Shown piece after piece: positions 11,766 through 12,110 of a stretch of DNA of 12,110 nucleotides. How positions within the stretch are numbered: the first letter of the stretch is position 1; the number at the start of each line of letters is the position of its first letter. The stretch is taken from NCBI GenBank assembly GCA_023249715.1, contig JAHFCA010000025.1:1-12110 (forward strand), written 5' to 3'. The position numbers and the translations under genes were made by a program. A model generated the notes under the pieces. The model did no database searches. It saw only the letters and a program-made list of their open reading frames with translations, and was not told the DNA's origin. This DNA is from Elusimicrobiota bacterium (GTDB taxonomy: Bacteria > Elusimicrobiota > Elusimicrobia > 2-02-FULL-39-32).

Positions 11766-12110
11766 TGTTTTCTCCAGCGTAAATTGGGAGTTCGAGCGGC
11801 AGCGACTTCGTCTAATCTGCGAACGGGAGTGGTTAAAGGAGCAGATTTTAAAATGGAAGGATCCGTTTGAGCTTCCTTGGCGATCAATTTCATAGCAGAC
11901 ACAAATTCTTCTAAAGTCTTCTTCGACTCCGTTTCTGTGGGTTCTATCATCATCGCTTCGGGAACAATTAAGGGGAAATAAACGGTAGGGGCATAGAAGC
12001 CATAGTCTAGCAAGCGTTTGGCAATATCTAAAGTTTTTACATTATTTCCAGATTCTATACCCACAAAAACACATTCGTGCATACAACTTTCGTCAATATA
12101 CGATTTAAAA
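11762..12110 (-). CDS. gcvPB: Glycine dehydrogenase (decarboxylating) subunit 2, C-terminal part
   Basis: The open frame runs off the right edge; 115 C-terminal codons plus stop are visible. The segment TLDIAKRLLDYGFYAPTVYFP, then VPEAMMIEPTETESKKTLEE and a TTPVRRLDEVAAART end are highly characteristic of the two-subunit P-protein. The enzyme decarboxylates glycine with pyridoxal phosphate and passes the aminomethyl group to lipoyl-GcvH. The phosphate-binding lysine lies upstream, outside the window. An internal ATG (12082) is not the start, since family sequence (KSYIDESC) continues before it. It is the upstream gene of the gcvPB-LipM-livH run. Confidence 0.9.
   Translation of the reverse strand, partial: FKSYIDESCMHECVFVGIESGNNVKTLDIAKRLLDYGFYAPTVYFPLIVPEAMMIEPTETESKKTLEEFVSAMKLIAKEAQTDPSILKSAPLTTPVRRLDEVAAARTPNLRWRKQ

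Noticed and set aside
1..12110. CRISPR arrays, tRNA or rRNA genes
   Set aside because: No regularly spaced repeats, cloverleaf with CCA end, or ribosomal RNA segment was recognised by reading both strands.

Overview
The window reads as a chromosomal segment of a moderately AT-rich, diderm (Gram-negative type) bacterium. The evidence is an MltA-type murein transglycosylase, two predicted outer-membrane beta-barrels and a secreted lamin-tail/FlgD-like protein. The style (PorV-like barrel, DUF4143 ATPases, BFN-domain protein, two-subunit glycine decarboxylase) recalls Elusimicrobiota/Omnitrophota-type lineages; that placement is inference, since no rRNA or marker gene is present.

Region 1 (1-4040) is an accessory, rearranged island. 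A divergent truncated gene starts at the left edge. A VapBC toxin-antitoxin operon follows, with an operator overlapping its -10 box. Two DUF4143-family ATPase genes lie on the minus strand. The vapC tail occurs three times (727-810, 2657-2695, 3956-4039), the tail of the second ATPase occurs twice (821-864, 2696-2739), and a deleted vapBC remnant lies at 3921-4039. This looks like a decayed tandem array of a [vapBC]-[convergent ATPase] unit. The first ATPase and an RNA-like 270-base segment (2384-2656, possibly a group II intron fragment) sit inside an 83-bp direct repeat.

Region 2 (4048-8000) carries a membrane protein, then a three-gene plus-strand operon for a secreted lamin-tail protein and two barrel proteins, coupled by overlaps and TTG starts. 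The set is bracketed by the most striking feature of the window: two about 161-base elements (4894-5054 and 7839-8000). They share the same multi-stem fold, stem lengths and internal-loop motifs, but have completely different, compensated outer-stem sequences. Each follows a plus-strand stop codon. I do not recognise the family and propose it as an undescribed structured RNA (or a structure-selected DNA element).

Region 3 (8007-12110) is housekeeping: a BFN (DUF151) protein and mltA diverge with overlapping start codons. After a bidirectional hairpin, a minus-strand group follows, read from the right edge: gcvPB (truncated), a LipM/LplA-type lipoate-attachment enzyme, livH, and an unrecognised 129-residue protein. 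GcvP decarboxylase and the lipoate enzyme fit together, because GcvH is a lipoylated partner of GcvP.

Several genes have a -10-like hexamer exactly 6 bases before ATG and no Shine-Dalgarno sequence, which suggests leaderless transcripts. A 27-bp sequence covering one such promoter-start region is repeated, inverted, 8 kb away in the accessory island.
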